Source: Gemmatimonadota bacterium
GTDB lineage: Bacteria > Gemmatimonadota > Gemmatimonadetes > Longimicrobiales > Gaopeijiaceae
Length of the DNA: 32,539 nucleotides
Direction: 5' to 3'
Assembly: GCA_022823225.1 (NCBI GenBank)
Contig: JAJDXM010000053.1
Coordinates: 1 to 32,539 of the forward strand
Under the pieces are notes generated by a model, which saw only the letters and a list, made by a program, of their open reading frames with translations, was not told the DNA's origin and did no database searches. Shown in pieces: positions 30,754 through 32,539 of this stretch (its first letter is position 1; every line of letters begins with the position of its first letter). Position numbers and translations under genes: made by a program.

Positions 30754-32007
30754 TCAGTCGGTCCGCAACGTGAGCCGGGGTCCCGCCGGGGGGATCGACC
30801 CGGCGCCGGGCGAACCGGCCTTCTTCTGTTCGGCGATCGCGCGCTGCGGGAGACTGAACAGCTTGACGAAACCGGAGGAGTCCGCGTGCTCGTATCCCTG
30901 CGACGCACCGAAGGAAGCGAGGTCAAGGTCGTAGAGCGACGCGGGAGAGTGGCGGGACAAGACGGTCGCCTGTCCCTTGAAGAGCCGCAGGCGAACCGTT
31001 CCGGTAACGTTGTTCATCATCGTGCCGACCATCGCGTCCAGGGCTTCCCGTTCGGGAGTCCACCAGAGTCCCTCGTACACCAGGTCGGCGTAGCGGGGCG
31101 CCAGCGTGTCCTTCAGGGCGAGGCACCTGCGCGAAAGGACCAGCTGCTCGAGTTCCTGCATTGCGGCCAGGAGGATCGTGCCGCCCGGCGTCTCATATAC
31201 GCCGCGGGACTTGATTCCGACCACCCGGTCCTCAATGACATCGGCCCGGCCGACGCCGTGCTCCGAGCCGATTTCGTTGAGTTCCATGAGAACCGCCAAC
31301 GGCGACAGCGGCCTCCCGTCGACGCTGACCGGAACCCCGCCCTCGAAGCCCACCTCCACCTCGAGCGGAACGTCGGGGGCGTCCACGGGGTCGCGGGTCC
31401 AGACGAAAACATCCGGGCCGGGGGCGTTGGCGGGATCCTCGAGAGGTCCTCCCTCGTGACTGATGTGCCAGAGGTTCTCGTCGCGGGAATAGAGCTTGTC
31501 CACGTCGATGCCGTCCAGCGAGATGCCGCGGGCGCGGGCGTAGGCGAGCGCGTCCTCCCTTGAACGGATGTCCCACTCCCTCCAGGGAGCGACGACCGGC
31601 AGATCGGGCGCCAGAGCCGCGAACGAGACCTCGAAGCGGAGCTGGTCGTTGCCTTTGCCGGTGCATCCGTGCGCCAGGGCGTGAGCCCCGGTCCGGCGAG
31701 CCACCTCCACCATCCTGCGCGAGATCAGAGGCCGGGCCATCGCCGTGCCGAGGAGGTACTTCCGGCTGTAAACCGCCCCCGCCTGAAGCACCGGGAGCGC
31801 GTATTCGTTGACGAATTCCTCCTTCAGGTCCTCGCCGAAGAAGCCGGAGGCACCCGTGGCGAAGGCCTTGCCGGCCAGGCTCTCCACCCCACCCCGCTGG
31901 CCCACATCCGCCGCCATGCAGATCACGTCCGCCCGGTAGTTCTCCCGAAGCCAGGGAACGATGACCGTGGTGTCGAGTCCGCCCGAATAGCCGAGAACGA
32001 TCTTCAT
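30754..32007 (-). CDS. argG: Argininosuccinate synthase
   Basis: The product has 417 residues. It joins citrulline and aspartate using ATP, giving argininosuccinate. The N-type ATP-pyrophosphatase loop YSGGLDTT is at 7-14, and the citrulline/aspartate-binding AHGCTGKGNDQLRFE is at 112-126. The middle and end show the usual family blocks (YETPGGTILLAAMQELEQL; EGLWWTPEREALD). The tail after FSLPQRAIAEQKK is a Pro/Gly extension typical of the longer members. ATG at 32007 is chosen since family members start MKIVLGYSGG; ATG at 32028 would add seven residues. It opens the argGH operon. Confidence 0.96.
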   Translation of the reverse strand: MKIVLGYSGGLDTTVIVPWLRENYRADVICMAADVGQRGGVESLAGKAFATGASGFFGEDLKEEFVNEYALPVLQAGAVYSRKYLLGTAMARPLISRRMVEVARRTGAHALAHGCTGKGNDQLRFEVSFAALAPDLPVVAPWREWDIRSREDALAYARARGISLDGIDVDKLYSRDENLWHISHEGGPLEDPANAPGPDVFVWTRDPVDAPDVPLEVEVGFEGGVPVSVDGRPLSPLAVLMELNEIGSEHGVGRADVIEDRVVGIKSRGVYETPGGTILLAAMQELEQLVLSRRCLALKDTLAPRYADLVYEGLWWTPEREALDAMVGTMMNNVTGTVRLRLFKGQATVLSRHSPASLYDLDLASFGASQGYEHADSSGFVKLFSLPQRAIAEQKKAGSPGAGSIPPAGPRLTLRTD

Positions 32008-32168
32008 GGAATCCGTTTTCCTGCCCATCGGTCCGCCGGAGCGAGTTGTGGGCCGGGACGCAAGGTCCGTACGTCTCCCGCCAAGGTCGTACGGTAAAAG
32101 GCTCGTCCTTGCGCCCCGGGCCCGGAAAACCAACTCGGCCGCCAGAGCATTCCAAGGTTAAGTCTCAA

Positions 32169-32203
32169 TGTACAATAATGCAGTGAACATGAAATAATAT
32201 GCA
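32169..32203 (-). promoter_or_regulatory. Two ArgR-box-like operators upstream of argG
   Basis: Two 14-base palindromic sites, TGTACAATAATGCA (32169-32182) and TGAAATAATATGCA (32190-32203), are in an otherwise GC-rich region. Compared with the ArgR core consensus TGAATWWWWATTCA they match 11 and 12 of 14 positions. Their centres are exactly 21 bp apart, the spacing of paired ARG boxes bound by an ArgR hexamer. They lie about 165-195 bp upstream of the argG ATG. On the argG strand, a TTGCAT and a CATTAT about 18 bp apart overlap the boxes, which could be a promoter blocked by ArgR. Regulation of argGH by arginine is inferred. Confidence 0.6.
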
Positions 32204-32234
32204 ACCGGTCACGCGGCGTCAACCCTGCGGACAC

Positions 32235-32539
32235 ATGCGAGCCCCGGAAACGCGGACGCGCCTCGCCGCCCTTGCCGCTCGGGCGGCCCCGTCCACGGGT
32301 TGCTAGTGTCCCGTCCCGGAGATTTCTCGGCTATTCGAGCACCGATGCATCCGCGCTGGACCGCTGCGCTCGCCGAACCTAACTGTCATGTCTACATTAC
32401 CAAATGTCATGTTTTATTTGCATTTTGGTCCTTGAGGCTCCGCTATGCGTTGCTCCTCGGGCAAATAGCTCTGCTATTCGCCCTTCGTCGCGCCTTGCCA
32501 GCCCGGCGCCTCGGCACTCTCGTTAGCACGCGAACTTCC
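32235..32539. other. Intergenic region at the right edge, no gene seen
   Basis: About 300 bases hold no supported reading frame. Composition shifts to AT-rich near 32380-32430. TGTCATGT occurs at 32384-32391 and again at 32405-32412, a 21-base period. Repeats like this occur near the ends of some insertion sequences, and a TAGTGTCCCGTCCCGG stretch sits earlier in the region. No transposase frame is visible, so this may be an element end or remnant running out of the window. Confidence 0.35.
32459..32483. repeat. Hairpin-forming inverted repeat
   Basis: GGGCAAATAGC (32459-32469) and GCTATTCGCCC (32473-32483) pair over 11 positions with one mismatch around a three-base TCT loop. No T-run follows, so it is not a standard Rho-independent terminator. 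It may be a dispersed palindromic repeat or part of a mobile-element end. Confidence 0.5.

Noticed and set aside
1-32539. CRISPR arrays, rRNA genes, and defence or toxin-antitoxin systems
   Set aside because: No regularly spaced repeats, no rRNA segments, and no recognisable nuclease, restriction-modification or toxin genes were found.
1-32539. A selenoprotein gene near tRNA-Sec
   Set aside because: No gene in the window shows an in-frame TGA interrupting a recognised domain, so no selenoprotein can be supported here.

Overview
This is a GC-rich, densely packed chromosomal window from a Gram-negative (outer-membrane) bacterium. It carries genes for LPS transport (LptE-like), lipid A (LpxH-like) and heptose activation (RfaE2-like), several lipoproteins, and DUF5683 and DUF4105 proteins. 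Together with an Mrp/Mbh-type antiporter operon, an ALDH16-type aldehyde dehydrogenase and a selenocysteine tRNA, this would fit Gemmatimonadota or a relative. That placement is inference from gene content only. Genes overlap by 1-8 bases or abut almost everywhere, and GTG and TTG starts are used.

Layout. (1) 1-2484: right end of an integrative element. It has a truncated D5/P4-type primase, an excisionase-like helix-turn-helix gene and a tyrosine integrase that ends 51 bp from the 3' end of tRNA-Pro(TGG), the likely attachment site. (2) 2570-3928: a DUF4105/Lnb-like membrane protein. (3) 13861 down to 3919 (minus strand): fourteen co-directional genes with no gap above 64 bp. The order is a LolB-like lipoprotein, lptE, an Mrp/Mbh-type cation/proton antiporter module (E-F-G-MbhDE-B-C-D, a second antiporter subunit, a small two-helix protein, a third antiporter subunit), rfaE2 and rdgB. 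(4) 13860-16172: lpxH (+), facing a DUF5683 protein and a YegS/DagK lipid kinase (-). (5) 16190-16286: selC, tRNA-Sec(UCA), followed by a PlsC-family acyltransferase (16334-17743). (6) 17888-24482 (+): deoC, a two-domain aldehyde dehydrogenase, and a 1047-residue fusion of an APH-type kinase, an M23 fold and a class III aminotransferase-like phospho-lyase. (7) 27983 down to 24546 (-): rpiA, rpe, a START-SDR fusion and pdxH, almost without spacing. (8) 28245-29261 (+): DAHP synthase. (9) 32007 down to 29329 (-): argG-argH, preceded by two ArgR-box-like sites exactly 21 bp apart. (10) 32235-32539: no gene seen; a relatively AT-rich patch with short repeats and a hairpin.

How the genes fit together. 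The antiporter module follows the gene order of the ion-translocating half of archaeal membrane-bound hydrogenase. It has no hydrogenase genes and has three antiporter subunits, each keeping the Glu/Lys/Lys/Lys proton-path residues. The deoC operon appears to converge on acetaldehyde. DeoC releases it from deoxyribose 5-phosphate, the kinase/phospho-lyase fusion could release it from ethanolamine via phosphoethanolamine, and the ALDH would oxidise it. The rpiA-rpe-pdxH operon next to it handles pentose phosphates and the PLP cofactor the phospho-lyase needs. The best candidates for something undescribed are the kinase-M23-phospho-lyase fusion in its operon and the three-antiporter Mbh-like module with its small partner protein.
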